Source: Palsa-883 sp035696165
GTDB taxonomy: Bacteria > Pseudomonadota > Alphaproteobacteria > Acetobacterales > Acetobacteraceae
Direction of reading: 5' to 3'
DNA length: 64,000 bases
Assembly (NCBI GenBank): GCA_035696165.1
Contig: DASRQX010000348.1
Coordinates: 9,035-73,034 of the forward strand
Positions 1-8,341 of this stretch are shown in pieces. The position numbers and the translations under genes were made by a program. Each line of letters starts with the position of its first letter. The first letter of the stretch is position 1. Under the pieces are notes generated by a model that was given only the letters and a program-made list of their open reading frames with translations, was not told the DNA's origin and ran no database searches.

Positions 1-1
1 A

Positions 2-346
2 CGCAGCGCCATGCTGACGGCGCTGGATCAGGACTATGTGCGAACCGCGCGCGCGAAGGGGCTGCGCGAGTGGGGCGTGGTCATCCACCACGCGCTGCGC
101 AACGCGCTTATCCCGGTGGTGACGCTTGGCGCGCTGGAACTCGGCACGCTGTTCTCGGGCGCGGTGCTGACCGAGCAGGTGTTTTCCATCCCCGGCTTCG
201 GCAAGATGATTGTCGATGCGGTGTTCAACCGCGATTATCCGGTGGTGCAAGGCGTCGTGCTGGTGACGGCGTTTCTCTATGTGGTGCTGAACCTTGTTGC
301 GGATCTGCTTTACGTGGTGATCAATCCGCGGCTGCGCGAAGGATGA
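2..346 (+). CDS. Peptide-type ABC transporter permease, DppB-like, C-terminal part
   Basis: Inner-membrane permease of a dipeptide/oligopeptide/nickel-family ABC importer. The gene is cut by the window edge: the frame is open to base 2, and only the last ~114 residues are present. It shows the cytoplasmic EAA loop that docks the ATPase (around QDYVRTARAKGL, then LRNALIPVVTLGAL), followed by the family pattern FSIPGFGKMIVDAV and a final membrane segment ending VVINPRLREG. This matches the C-terminus of DppB-type proteins. A DppC-type permease follows 133 bases downstream on the same strand and a binding protein lies at 4054, so this is one transporter locus. ATPase genes are not in the window and presumably lie upstream or elsewhere. 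Confidence 0.93.
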   Translation, partial: RSAMLTALDQDYVRTARAKGLREWGVVIHHALRNALIPVVTLGALELGTLFSGAVLTEQVFSIPGFGKMIVDAVFNRDYPVVQGVVLVTAFLYVVLNLVADLLYVVINPRLREG

Positions 347-362
347 ACGACGCTGGGTTTTT

Positions 363-463
363 GCCTCTCCCGTGCATGCGGGTGAGAGTCGTGCCGCTGG
401 TAGCACCCTCACCCTCGTCGCTTCGCGCCTCGACCTCTCCCGCGAAGAGCGGGAGAGGTGTAC
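363..463. repeat. Intergenic palindromic repeat, family R1 copy 1
   Basis: The dppB-dppC spacer is filled by an inverted-repeat element containing CCTCACCCTC and ending in the hairpin CTCTCCCGCgaagaGCGGGAGAG. Related copies lie at 5755-5842 and 22640-22764, always between genes. It sits inside an operon, so it is likely transcribed and could act as an mRNA hairpin; that role is inference. Confidence 0.75.
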
Positions 464-479
464 ATTTCGATTGCGTGCC

Positions 480-1358
480 ATGAGTACAGCAACCATCGAT
501 ACCCCAGTCGTCATCGCGCCGCGCAGCCCTGCGCAGCTCGCACTGCATCGCTTTCTGCACCGGCCGATCGCCGTTGCCGGGTTGGTCGTGATCGTCGCTT
601 TCATTCTGATCGCGGTGTTTGCCCCGCTGATCGCACCGTACGACCCGATCGCCACCAGTTGGACGGCGATCCGCAAGGCGCCCAGCGCGCTGCACTGGAT
701 GGGCACCGACGAGAACGGCCGCGACGTTGCCGCGCGGGTCATCTTCGGCGCGCGCGCAAGTCTTCTGGCCGGAGTCGTTTCGGTGCTGATCGCCGCCGGC
801 ATCGGCGTGCCGGCCGGCCTGTTGGCGGGCTTCGCCGGCGGCATCGCCGACATGCTACTCAGCCGTGTGGTCGACGCCATGCTGGCCTGCCCGTTCCTGA
901 TCCTGGCCATTGCGCTGGCCGCGTTCCTCGGCCCCGACCTGACCAACGCGATGATCGCGATCGGCGTGTCTACCGCGCCGCGTTTCATGCGCGTGGCACG
1001 CGCGGCAACGCTGGATGCGGCGAGCAACGAATATGTCGAGGCGGCGCGCGCGGTCGGCAATCCCCGCTGGCGGGTCGCGGTGCGCCATGTGTTGCCGAAC
1101 ATCGTTCCGCCGGTTCTGGTGCAGGGCACGCTGGCGATTGCCGCGGCGATCATTGCCGAAGCGTCGCTGTCGTTCCTTGGGCTGGGCCAGCAGCCGCCCG
1201 ATCCGTCCTGGGGTTCAATGTTGAATTCGGCGCAGCGCTTCCTGTCGCAGGCGCCGTGGCTGGCGGTGTTTCCGGGCCTGGCGATTTTCCTGTGCGTGCT
1301 GTCGTTCAATTTGGTGGGGGATGGGCTGCGGGATGCGTTGGATCCGCGGGGGCGGTGA
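480..1358 (+). CDS. Peptide-type ABC transporter permease, DppC-like
   Basis: Second permease of the same peptide/nickel-type importer, 292 residues from the ATG at 480, the usual length for DppC. An upstream in-frame ATG at 372 lies inside the R1 repeat and gives an atypical N-terminus, so 480 is preferred. The protein has the N-terminal cytoplasmic arm and first helix of the OppC-N domain, the signature APYDPI...W.GTDENGRDV, the EAA loop (EYVEAARAVGNPRWRVAVRH) and the conserved end GLGQQPPDPSWGSML...NLVGDGLRDALDPR. It pairs with the preceding DppB-like gene. A decayed copy of its last ~200 bases is found at 2490-2689, beyond a toxin-antitoxin module. Confidence 0.95.
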   Translation: MSTATIDTPVVIAPRSPAQLALHRFLHRPIAVAGLVVIVAFILIAVFAPLIAPYDPIATSWTAIRKAPSALHWMGTDENGRDVAARVIFGARASLLAGVVSVLIAAGIGVPAGLLAGFAGGIADMLLSRVVDAMLACPFLILAIALAAFLGPDLTNAMIAIGVSTAPRFMRVARAATLDAASNEYVEAARAVGNPRWRVAVRHVLPNIVPPVLVQGTLAIAAAIIAEASLSFLGLGQQPPDPSWGSMLNSAQRFLSQAPWLAVFPGLAIFLCVLSFNLVGDGLRDALDPRGR

Positions 1359-1394
1359 TGCGCGCGCACCGTCGACGTGCGCCCGGATCGGTTG

Positions 1395-1913
1395 TCAGCA
1401 CCACGAAAGCTGATCTTTTGGCAACCGTCCGGTCGGGTCGAAGACTCGCACTCGGTGCGGCCGCTGATCACTCCATTTCCACAGGACGAGGTTGTGGTCG
1501 GCATCCGTCGCGCCCGGCGCGAAGCTTGGCACCACGATTCCAGCCTGCTTCGCGGCGATGAGCTTCCTCGCGGTGTCCCATGACGGTGGTTCCTTGCCGT
1601 CCGACAGAAACGAGAACCACGCACAGGCCATATCCGCCAGCCGAATACGGTGCGTCGCGCGGCCGGCTTCGTCGCGGAGATCCGCGATGTCGTCGCAATC
1701 CACGTTGTAGCAGCACAGGACGCAGGGTTGGATTTTGAATGCCTGCCCCTGATTCGCTTCGTTCACGGCCGCGATGATGCTGAGGCCCAGGCAAAGCGCC
1801 TCAACGCCGCGTGGGTTGAACCGGCCGCCATGGATCGCTGCGCCGGCGCCGGAAATTGGTTTGAACGACCATCTGGGATCGTGCGCGCGATAGCACGTCC
1901 CGAAAAACCTCAA
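1395..1913 (-). CDS. RES-domain toxin of a type II toxin-antitoxin system
   Basis: 172 residues. The RES family is named for conserved Arg, Glu and Ser; here they are visible as R31 in GGRFNPRG, E52 in AVNEANQG and the Ser of VPSFAPGATDADHNL. Characterised family members (MbcT, ParT, Res) consume or use NAD+ to stop growth. The start is TTG at 1911-1913, which overlaps the stop of the antitoxin gene as TTGA, so the pair is translationally coupled with the antitoxin first. The module lies on the opposite strand to the surrounding transporter genes, between dppC and a duplicate of the dppC 3' end, which suggests acquisition. Function is assigned from motifs and gene order; activity is not shown. 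Confidence 0.9.
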   Translation of the reverse strand: MRFFGTCYRAHDPRWSFKPISGAGAAIHGGRFNPRGVEALCLGLSIIAAVNEANQGQAFKIQPCVLCCYNVDCDDIADLRDEAGRATHRIRLADMACAWFSFLSDGKEPPSWDTARKLIAAKQAGIVVPSFAPGATDADHNLVLWKWSDQRPHRVRVFDPTGRLPKDQLSWC

Positions 1914-2359
1914 GCAAAGCCGCCCATCGCGATGTGGTCGAGGTAGTCGCGCAGGGCCGACGCCTTGCCGCTTTTCACCAGCGACTCTGCCGTGCGACCG
2001 CCGAACGCGGCGATCGGTTGCGCGCGGTACCAGGCCATCGCGCGTTCCTTCCCCCCGGCCCAGGTTGAAATCCGGCTGACGATCTCAAGCATTTCTTTGA
2101 CGCGGGATTGGGTTTTGGCAGCCCGGGCACGATCGGTCTTGTAAAGCGCCTGCGGTCCAAGGCCGGTGGTTTCCGCGAGCTGGAGTTTCGACATGCCGAA
2201 GCTGGCGGCGACACGATCCATTTCCACCATGCCGGTCGCACCCATCAGCGATGCGATCAACGGAGCATTCTGGGCGCTGGCCGGGCGAGCCGCCACCCGC
2301 GGCGCCCCGCCGCTCGGGCGTATCGCAGCTACAGTACGACCCATCTTAGCACGTGGCAT
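1910..2359 (-). CDS. Xre/MbcA/ParS-type antitoxin
   Basis: 149 residues, ATG start with an AGGAGA ribosome site about six bases upstream. A helix-turn-helix region occupies roughly residues 45-75 (FGMSKLQLAETTGLGPQALY). The C-terminal toxin-binding domain shows the typical YRAQPIAAFGGRTAESLV and ends DYLDHIAMGGFA, the hallmark of RES partners. It neutralises the RES toxin encoded just downstream and probably represses the shared promoter. The two genes overlap by four bases (stop TGA within TTGA). The N-terminal 35 residues are Ala/Arg/Pro-rich and poorly conserved-looking. Confidence 0.9.
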   Translation of the reverse strand: MPRAKMGRTVAAIRPSGGAPRVAARPASAQNAPLIASLMGATGMVEMDRVAASFGMSKLQLAETTGLGPQALYKTDRARAAKTQSRVKEMLEIVSRISTWAGGKERAMAWYRAQPIAAFGGRTAESLVKSGKASALRDYLDHIAMGGFA

Positions 2360-2489
2360 CGCTGCTCTCCTGACCGAGTTTTAGGTCAGAATATAGGACA
2401 GCGCTTTACTCGAGACAACCGGGGATACCGCCAGAGAGCGTCGCGTGGAGCCGCCTCGCGGCGCCATTCGTGGCCGCACCGCGGTATCG

Positions 2490-2689
2490 CAGGCTTCGCA
2501 GTCGTTCCTCGGGCTGGGCCAGCCTCCGCCCGATCCGTCCTGGGGGTCAATGCTGAACTCGGCGCAACGAATTCTGTCACAGGCGCCGTGGCGGCGGTGT
2601 TTCCGGGCCTGGCGACTTTCCTGTGCGTGCTGTCGTTCAATTTGGTGGGGGATGGGCTGCGGGATGCGTTGGATCCGCGGGGGCGGTAG
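2490..2689 (+). pseudogene. Decayed duplicate of the dppC 3' end
   Basis: This stretch repeats the last ~200 bases of the permease gene at 480-1358. Bases 2617-2687 are identical to 1286-1356, and the match extends left with a single mismatch to 1262/2593. Further upstream similarity falls and a one-base deletion (GTGGCTGGCGG in the intact copy, GTGGCGGCGG here) breaks the reading frame. No start or upstream permease sequence is recognisable. It is either the remnant of a second transporter copy or the far flank created when the toxin-antitoxin segment arrived. Confidence 0.85.
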
Positions 2690-2715
2690 GGACTTGGGAC
2701 AATGCGCCTTTCGCA

Positions 2716-3453
2716 CTATTTGTCCATGAAATCCTCGTACGTGCGGGAGCTTTCTTGCCGGTTCTCCGACACCGCCAATGCAGGCATGCACACATATGCC
2801 TTCATCTGCGGATAAGCGCCGTTCATCAGGCAATCTATGCCACGATTATGAACGCCAATACCAAATCCGGGAAACCCGACAAGCTTGGCAGTCATCGGCA
2901 GGCGACTATCCAACAGAAATCTTGCGCCGGCGGGCGAAACCGAATAAGCCATCGTACCGAAACGATGCCGCAGGCGAACCGGTGCGTGAGGAACCTGCAG
3001 ATTGTGAAACGCCTCCATATTCTTTCGCAATTCGTCCTGATCAAACTGGAGTGTTGATTTGGCAACTCCTTCCGGGATCTCCGCCCAGACCGAACGGCCG
3101 AAATTCCAGCCCCAATGGACAATGCCCCAGTCCTTGGGCAATGCATCCACCAATGACTCTTGCGCAGACAAAAAATTCCTTGCAAGCACGACATCATCTT
3201 CGGTCACGGTAACCATGGAGTTGGTCTCTATCGCTTTGCGCCACATCACTATGTGGGACAGAGCGCAACCGACCTGCCCATTGCCATAACTCAGTTTGCC
3301 GGCGATGAGGCCGCGTCTTTCCAGGGCGCTTCGATCGACAAGGTTTCCGTCAATCGCGGGAAACCGCAGGACGTGCGACAGATGTGCGTTCTGTATTAGG
3401 TATTTATCGAGGCGCTCCTTGTCGCGGTCCAAATTTATCACGTAGACGGCCAT
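2716..3453 (-). CDS. Glycosyltransferase family 25 (LPS-type) protein
   Basis: 245 residues from the ATG at 3451-3453, preceded by a GAAGGA ribosome site; a longer frame to 3522 adds an Arg/Cys-rich stretch that does not belong to the family. Family 25 enzymes transfer sugars, often galactose, to lipooligosaccharide or protein acceptors. Visible family features are the start VYVINLDRDKERL, GCALSHIVMWRKAI and the acidic TEDDVVL motif expected to bind metal and nucleotide sugar. No other polysaccharide genes adjoin it. Its base composition looks less GC-rich than its neighbours, which hints at transfer. The acceptor is unknown. Confidence 0.85.
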   Translation of the reverse strand: MAVYVINLDRDKERLDKYLIQNAHLSHVLRFPAIDGNLVDRSALERRGLIAGKLSYGNGQVGCALSHIVMWRKAIETNSMVTVTEDDVVLARNFLSAQESLVDALPKDWGIVHWGWNFGRSVWAEIPEGVAKSTLQFDQDELRKNMEAFHNLQVPHAPVRLRHRFGTMAYSVSPAGARFLLDSRLPMTAKLVGFPGFGIGVHNRGIDCLMNGAYPQMKAYVCMPALAVSENRQESSRTYEDFMDK

Positions 3454-4053
3454 GGTCCGATTTTCCTTCTCCAGCCACGGCCGACGCCCGACGGTGCAGC
3501 GCACGTCGCAGGCGAATCGCACTTGCTGTCGTATTGCGCTGTCATTGCTACACCGCTGTCCATGTTCCGCGCCGCGGTGTCGAAGTCAATCGACTTCCGC
3601 CACCTGGGGTCCGAGCCGCAATAAACGAATCAAGTAATGGCCCGCAAACGCGACTACATCGTTCCGCCGACGCAGACCGGCATACAGAATGCCTTCGTGC
3701 AGCACGTGAAGTCGTGGATGGCCGGCCCGCCGGATCAAGTGCCCGGCGGCAGGCTCCGCCTGTCCTTGGGCGCTTGACCCGGGGGCCGGCCATGACGGGA
3801 GGCGAGCCGGCGGCCCGACCCGGCCCGCGGCGAACCGACCTCGGAGGATGCCGATCGGCTCGTCGGGGACCCAGCCACAGTCTGCTGAAATTGCGGGATG
3901 ATTGGCCCAGACCGTGCAGCAGGAACCCGGATCAGACACCACATCGCCGAAAATCTGTTGCCCATTGCGCCCGCGATGCGGATGCTGGCGGCAATCGTCC
4001 CGGCCAATGGGACGCGCCCAGACGGGCATACAAGGCCAACAGGAAGGTTTTCC
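3454..4053. other. 600-base intergenic region with an R2 palindromic repeat at 3708-3799
   Basis: No convincing gene. From 3708 to 3799 there is an R2 element beginning GTCGTGGATGGCCGGC and ending GCCGGCCATGACGGG, with an internal CCCGGCGG/CCGCCTG-type fold. The same arms recur at 13480-13552, 18664-18690 and 57646-57773. The promoter of the binding-protein gene at 4054 must lie to the right of it; a ribosome site AGGAAGG is at about 4041-4047. Confidence 0.6.
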
Positions 4054-5652
4054 ATGACACTGAAACGACGTGATGTCCTACGTGGCGCCGCCGGCACCCT
4101 CGCCGCCGCCCCGCTTGCCGCCCCGCGGCTGGCCCGCGCCGCCAGCCAAAGCACCCTGACCTTCGTTCCGCAGGCCGATCTGGCGATCCTCGATCCGATC
4201 TGGACCACCGCCACGGTCACCCGTAACCACGGCTTCCTGGTGTTCGACACGCTGTTCGGCCAGGACGAGACGTTCAAGCCGTCCCCGCAGATGGCCGCGG
4301 GCGCCACTGCCGAGGCCGACGGCAAAACCTGGACGATCAAGCTGCGGCGTGGACTGTTATTCCATGACAAGACGCCGGTGCTCGGGCGCGACTGCGTCGC
4401 CAGCCTGCAACGCTGGGGCAAGCGCGACGCCTTCGGCCAGGCGCTGATGGCGGCCACCGATGAGATCAGCGCGCCCGACGACACCTCGATACGTTTCCGG
4501 CTCAAGAAGCCTTTCCCGTTGCTGCCGGCCGCGTTGTCGAAGTTCACCACCGTCATCCCCGTCATCATGCCGGAGCGGCTGGCGAAGACCGACGCCTTCA
4601 CCCAGGTGACGGAGATGGTCGGCAGCGGGCCGTACCGCTTCATGGCCAGCGAGCGCAATGTCGGCAACCAGGTCGTCTACGAGAAGTTCGCCGCCTATCA
4701 GCCGGTGGAAAGCGGCACGCCGAGTTGGACCGCCGGCCCGAAGATCGCCAATTTCGAGCGCGTGGTGTGGAAGATCATTCCGGACTCCGCCACCGCCTCT
4801 GCTGCCCTGCAGAACGGCGAGATCGACTGGTGGGAGACCCCGCCGAACGACTATCTCGCCCTGCTGCGCAAGAACCCGAACGTCGAGGTCAAGCTGATCG
4901 ACCCGACCGGTTCCGTCGCCATCCTGCGGATGAACCAGTTGGTCCCACCATTCGACAACCCGGCGATCCGCCGTGTGGTGGTCGAGGCGGTCAGCCAGGC
5001 CGACTACATGACGGCCGTCGCCGGCACCGATCGTTCGATGTGGCGCACCGGGGTGGGCGTGTTTACCCCGGATACCCCGCTTGCGTCCTCGGATGGGCTG
5101 AGCGTGTTCAACGACAAGCCCGACTACGACAAGGTGAAGCGCGATCTCGCCGCCGCCGGCTACAACGGCGAGAAGATCGTGCAGCTGACGGTCAGTGACC
5201 TGCCGGTGCTGACCGCGGAATGCGCGGTCGGTGCGGACATGTTCCGCAAGATGGGCATGAACCTCGATGAACAGGTGATGGACTGGGGTTCGGTGGTGGC
5301 CCGCCGCGCCAAGAAGGACCCGCCGGACAAGGGCGGCTGGAACGTGTTCTTCACCGGCTGGAGCGGCACCGACATGTTCAACCCGGCCGGACACCTGTCG
5401 CTGCGCGGCAATGGGGCGAGCGCCTGGTTCGGCTGGCCGACCGCGCCGAAGATCGAGGAACTGCGCAGTGCCTGGTTCGATGCGCCGGATCTGGCCGCGC
5501 AGAAGCAGATCTGCGCGGAGATTCAGACACAGGTGCTGATCGATGTGCCGTATGTCCCGCTGGGGCAGTATTTTACGCTGCAGGCGTATCGAAAAAGCCT
5601 GGCTGGCGTGCTGACCGGGCTGTCGATGTTCTGGAATGTGAAGCGGGTTTGA
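4054..5652 (+). CDS. Peptide ABC transporter substrate-binding protein (SBP_bac_5), Tat-exported
   Basis: Periplasmic binding protein of the peptide/nickel importer whose permeases lie at 2-1358. 532 residues from ATG 4054 (ribosome site AGGAAGG); an in-frame extension to 3898 is non-coding in character. The N-terminus has a twin-arginine signal (KRRDVLRG, then an Ala-rich stretch, cleavage near LARA). The body follows the family order: LDPIWTTATVTRNHGFLVFD early, then a domain with WTIKLRRGLLFHD, later EIDWWETPPNDYL and a C-terminal YVPLGQYF. Length is normal. Its distance from the permeases is explained by the toxin-antitoxin and glycosyltransferase genes between them. The ligand cannot be told from sequence. 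Confidence 0.93.
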   Translation: MTLKRRDVLRGAAGTLAAAPLAAPRLARAASQSTLTFVPQADLAILDPIWTTATVTRNHGFLVFDTLFGQDETFKPSPQMAAGATAEADGKTWTIKLRRGLLFHDKTPVLGRDCVASLQRWGKRDAFGQALMAATDEISAPDDTSIRFRLKKPFPLLPAALSKFTTVIPVIMPERLAKTDAFTQVTEMVGSGPYRFMASERNVGNQVVYEKFAAYQPVESGTPSWTAGPKIANFERVVWKIIPDSATASAALQNGEIDWWETPPNDYLALLRKNPNVEVKLIDPTGSVAILRMNQLVPPFDNPAIRRVVVEAVSQADYMTAVAGTDRSMWRTGVGVFTPDTPLASSDGLSVFNDKPDYDKVKRDLAAAGYNGEKIVQLTVSDLPVLTAECAVGADMFRKMGMNLDEQVMDWGSVVARRAKKDPPDKGGWNVFFTGWSGTDMFNPAGHLSLRGNGASAWFGWPTAPKIEELRSAWFDAPDLAAQKQICAEIQTQVLIDVPYVPLGQYFTLQAYRKSLAGVLTGLSMFWNVKRV

Positions 5653-5754
5653 GAAGGGCGCAGTGGCACGTACAGCTCTCCCGCTGTTCGCGGACTTGGG
5701 CGGCGATGAGGGACCAAAGCTTGCCCGCGGGCGATTGATCCGGGGTCGGGGCGT

Positions 5755-5842
5755 GCGGTGACGCGGGCGAGGGTCGTACCGCGTGCAAGACCCTCACCCG
5801 GAGCGCTGACGCGCTCCGACCTCTCCCAGAGCGAGAGGTGCA
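5755..5842. repeat. Intergenic palindromic repeat, family R1 copy 2
   Basis: Same architecture as 363-463: CGAGGGTCGTACCG, ACCCTCACCCGGAGCG, then GCGCTCCGACCTCTCCC with a shortened terminal hairpin AGAGCGAGAGG. It lies between the converging binding-protein and glpD genes, where it could end transcription from both sides. Confidence 0.7.
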
Positions 5843-5846
5843 CGGA

Positions 5847-7301
5847 TCAGCTTAGCCAGGCGCCCAGTGTTGCGGCCTCATCGGGGGAAAGTCGCAGCCC
5901 CAGCTTGGTGCGCCGCCATAGCACATCCTCGGCCGTGCGGGCCCATTCGGTGTCGCGCAGCCATGACACCTCGCGCTCGGTCAGGTCTGATCCGAAACAA
6001 ACGCCGAGATCCTCGATGCGCGCCGCGTCGCCCAACATGTCCGGCACCAGCGTGCCGTAGCTGCGCACCAGCCGGTGCAGCGTGCGGTCGGGCAGGAAGC
6101 CGTATCGCTGCCGCAGCGTTTCGCGCAGCCCCGCCACGCCATCCCAGGGAAAATCGCCCCCGGGCAACGATGCGCTCGCGGTCCAGTCACCGCGCAGCCC
6201 CGGGAAGAACGCCGCCAGCCGCGCCATCGCCGCCTGCGCCAGGCGACGATGCGTGGTGATCTTGCCGCCAAACACCGACAGCAGTGGCGGGTGCCCCTCG
6301 AGCTCCAGCACGTAGTCGCGGGTGGCCTCCTGCGCCTTGCCGGCGCCGTCATCGCGCAGCGGCCGCACGCCGGCGTAGCGCCAGACGATGGCGCCCGCCG
6401 CAATCGGTCGACGCAGATAGGCACTGACGGCATCGCGCAGATAGGTCTCCTCGGCCGGATCGATCGCCACCTGCGACGGATCGCCGGTGTAGTCCTGATC
6501 GGTGGTGCCGATCAGGGTGAAATCCTGCTCATAGGGAATGGCGAAGCAGATGCGCCCGTCGCGGTTCTGGAAGATGTAGCAGCGGTCGTGCTCGAACACC
6601 CGCCGCACGACGATGTGGCTGCCTTTCACCAATCGCACGCGGGCCGGCGCATGGTGCCCGATCACATCGCCCAGCACCTGCGAGACCCATGGACCGGCGG
6701 CGTTGACCAGCGCGCGGGCGGCGCAATCCGTTCCGTCTGCGAGCGAAAGCTTCCAGGCCCCGTCGACGACCCGGGCGGCCAGGCATCGCGTGCGGGTGCG
6801 AATGTCCGCGCCGCGGTTTGCGGCATCGCGCGCCAGCAGCACCACCAGCCGCGCATCGTCCACCCAGCAGTCGGAATACGCGAACGCACGCGTGTACTCC
6901 GCCCGCAGCGGCGCCCCCGCCGGATCGGCGCGCAGATCGACGGCGCGCGTGGCCGGCAGGATCGTTCGGCCGCCGAGATGGTCGTAGAGGAACAATCCCA
7001 GCCGGATCAGCCACCACGGCCGCAGCCCCGCATGGTGCGGCAGGACGAAGCGCAACGGCCGGATGATGTGCGGTGCGGCGCGCAGCAGCACCTCGCGCTC
7101 CGCCAGCGCCTCGCGCACCAGGCGGAACTCGTATTGCTCCAAGTAGCGCAGCCCGCCATGGATCAACTTGGTGGACGCCGACGAGGTTCCGCCCGCCAGA
7201 TCGCCCTGCTCGACCAGCAAAACACTCAGGCCGCGGCCGGCCGCATCGCGGGCGATGCCGGCACCGTTGACGCCGCCGCCAATGACGGCGAGATCGAACA
7301 C
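5847..7301 (-). CDS. glpD: Aerobic glycerol-3-phosphate dehydrogenase
   Basis: FAD-dependent membrane-associated enzyme oxidising glycerol-3-phosphate to dihydroxyacetone phosphate and passing electrons to the quinone pool. 484 residues, close to the usual ~500. The start is GTG at 7299-7301. An FAD dinucleotide-binding motif is at residues 7-16 (IGGGVNGAGIARDAAGRG), followed by the GlpD signatures TSSASTKLIHGGLRYLEQ and VNAAGPWV. The substrate-binding region has GTTDQDYTGDP and YAGVRPL, and the C-terminal DAO_C domain ends the protein. It begins four bases after the CBS-BON gene stop, so the two are probably co-transcribed. No glpK, glpF or glpR is seen nearby. Confidence 0.95.
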   Translation of the reverse strand: MFDLAVIGGGVNGAGIARDAAGRGLSVLLVEQGDLAGGTSSASTKLIHGGLRYLEQYEFRLVREALAEREVLLRAAPHIIRPLRFVLPHHAGLRPWWLIRLGLFLYDHLGGRTILPATRAVDLRADPAGAPLRAEYTRAFAYSDCWVDDARLVVLLARDAANRGADIRTRTRCLAARVVDGAWKLSLADGTDCAARALVNAAGPWVSQVLGDVIGHHAPARVRLVKGSHIVVRRVFEHDRCYIFQNRDGRICFAIPYEQDFTLIGTTDQDYTGDPSQVAIDPAEETYLRDAVSAYLRRPIAAGAIVWRYAGVRPLRDDGAGKAQEATRDYVLELEGHPPLLSVFGGKITTHRRLAQAAMARLAAFFPGLRGDWTASASLPGGDFPWDGVAGLRETLRQRYGFLPDRTLHRLVRSYGTLVPDMLGDAARIEDLGVCFGSDLTEREVSWLRDTEWARTAEDVLWRRTKLGLRLSPDEAATLGAWLS

Positions 7302-7305
7302 GCGG

Positions 7306-8016
7306 CTAGGGATTGTTCGGATCGATCACCGTGCCGGAGTACGGCTCGACATAGACCAGGTGGTCATGGACCTCCTTCACCCCTGGCGTGTTCTCGGCGA
7401 CCACGATGATGGCGCGACGCTCCTGCTCGTCGGAAATAGTGCCCCATACATCGACGACGCCAGCCGAGACCGTAACGTTCAGCGTGGCAAGCGGGGCCCA
7501 GGGCTCCTTCTCCAGCGCATCCAGCAGATGGTTGCGGACGGTGCGGTCATCGCCCGGCGCGGCCGTCGCCTGGCGCGCGGTCACCGCCAGCGCACGCAAC
7601 AGGTCGGCGCGGCTGCACACGCCCACCACCTTGTCCTGCTGGGTCACCGGCACACGCTTGATCCGGTGCTTCTCCATCAACTCGACGATGTCGCTCAGCG
7701 GTGCGTCGGCGTCGACCGATACCACGTCCGGCGTCATCACGTCGGACACCTTGCGCCCATGCGCGTGGGTGAACTCGTCCGCCTGCTTGCCGGGCGAGAC
7801 CAGCAGGCGGAGCCACCAGGAGCGTTGGTGGTCGGTGCCGAGCTCGGAGCGGTGCAGCAGGTCGCCCTCGGTCACCACGCCGGCCAGGTGGCCGTCGGCG
7901 CCGACCACCATCAGGCCGGAGATGCGGTGGTCCAGCATCAGCTTGACGGCGTCCTCGATCGACGCATCGGGCGCGACCGAGATCACACGGCGGGTCATTA
8001 CGTCGGCGGCGTTCAT
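7306..8016 (-). CDS. CBS-domain pair plus BON domain protein
   Basis: 236 residues, ATG start with AGGGATAG just upstream. Two CBS domains occupy roughly residues 5-60 (DVMTRRVISVAPDASIEDAV) and 92-150 (DVMTPDVVSVDADAPLSDIV). They form a Bateman module that usually senses adenine nucleotides. A BON domain follows at about 160-225 (VTVSAGVVDVWGTISDEQER), a fold associated with phospholipid or envelope binding. No signal peptide or helix is seen, so it is likely cytoplasmic. Proteins of this CBS-CBS-BON layout are common in alphaproteobacteria and linked to stress or energy sensing. Co-transcription with glpD could tie glycerol-3-phosphate oxidation to energy state; this is inference. Confidence 0.88.
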   Translation of the reverse strand: MNAADVMTRRVISVAPDASIEDAVKLMLDHRISGLMVVGADGHLAGVVTEGDLLHRSELGTDHQRSWWLRLLVSPGKQADEFTHAHGRKVSDVMTPDVVSVDADAPLSDIVELMEKHRIKRVPVTQQDKVVGVCSRADLLRALAVTARQATAAPGDDRTVRNHLLDALEKEPWAPLATLNVTVSAGVVDVWGTISDEQERRAIIVVAENTPGVKEVHDHLVYVEPYSGTVIDPNNP

Positions 8017-8341
8017 GGGGTCTATCCCTGATCGTTGAGGCGTTATCCGCTATGTTCGGCGGACAGTCGTTCCAGGTGTCGTCGAACCAGGAGCAGGCGG
8101 TCGAGGCGCAAGCGTTGACGATCGTCGGTCAGCCGCCAGCCAGCAAGATACACCATGACGCCGGCCGCGAGACCACGTCCACTCGGCAATAATGGCTCAG
8201 CAGGATCTGGCCAGCGACCACGGCTACAGAGCGCACGCCGCGTCACCGCACGCTGTGAGGTGCGGAGGTCCGCCGATCAATATGTCAGTGGACCGAATAT
8301 TCGCCCCAGTCTAACGTCGTGTGCTGGAGGGCAGTGAACGG
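8017..8341. other. Divergent intergenic region without a clear gene
   Basis: This 325-base gap separates the leftward CBS-BON gene from the rightward SulP gene and must hold both promoters. A 67-codon minus-strand frame (8043-8246) has no recognisable domain or ribosome site and is probably not a gene. The ribosome site of the SulP gene (GGAGGG) is at about 8326. Confidence 0.5.

Noticed and set aside
8043..8246. 67-codon minus-strand gene between the CBS-BON and SulP genes
   Set aside because: No ribosome site, no domain, Arg/Leu-rich chance composition.
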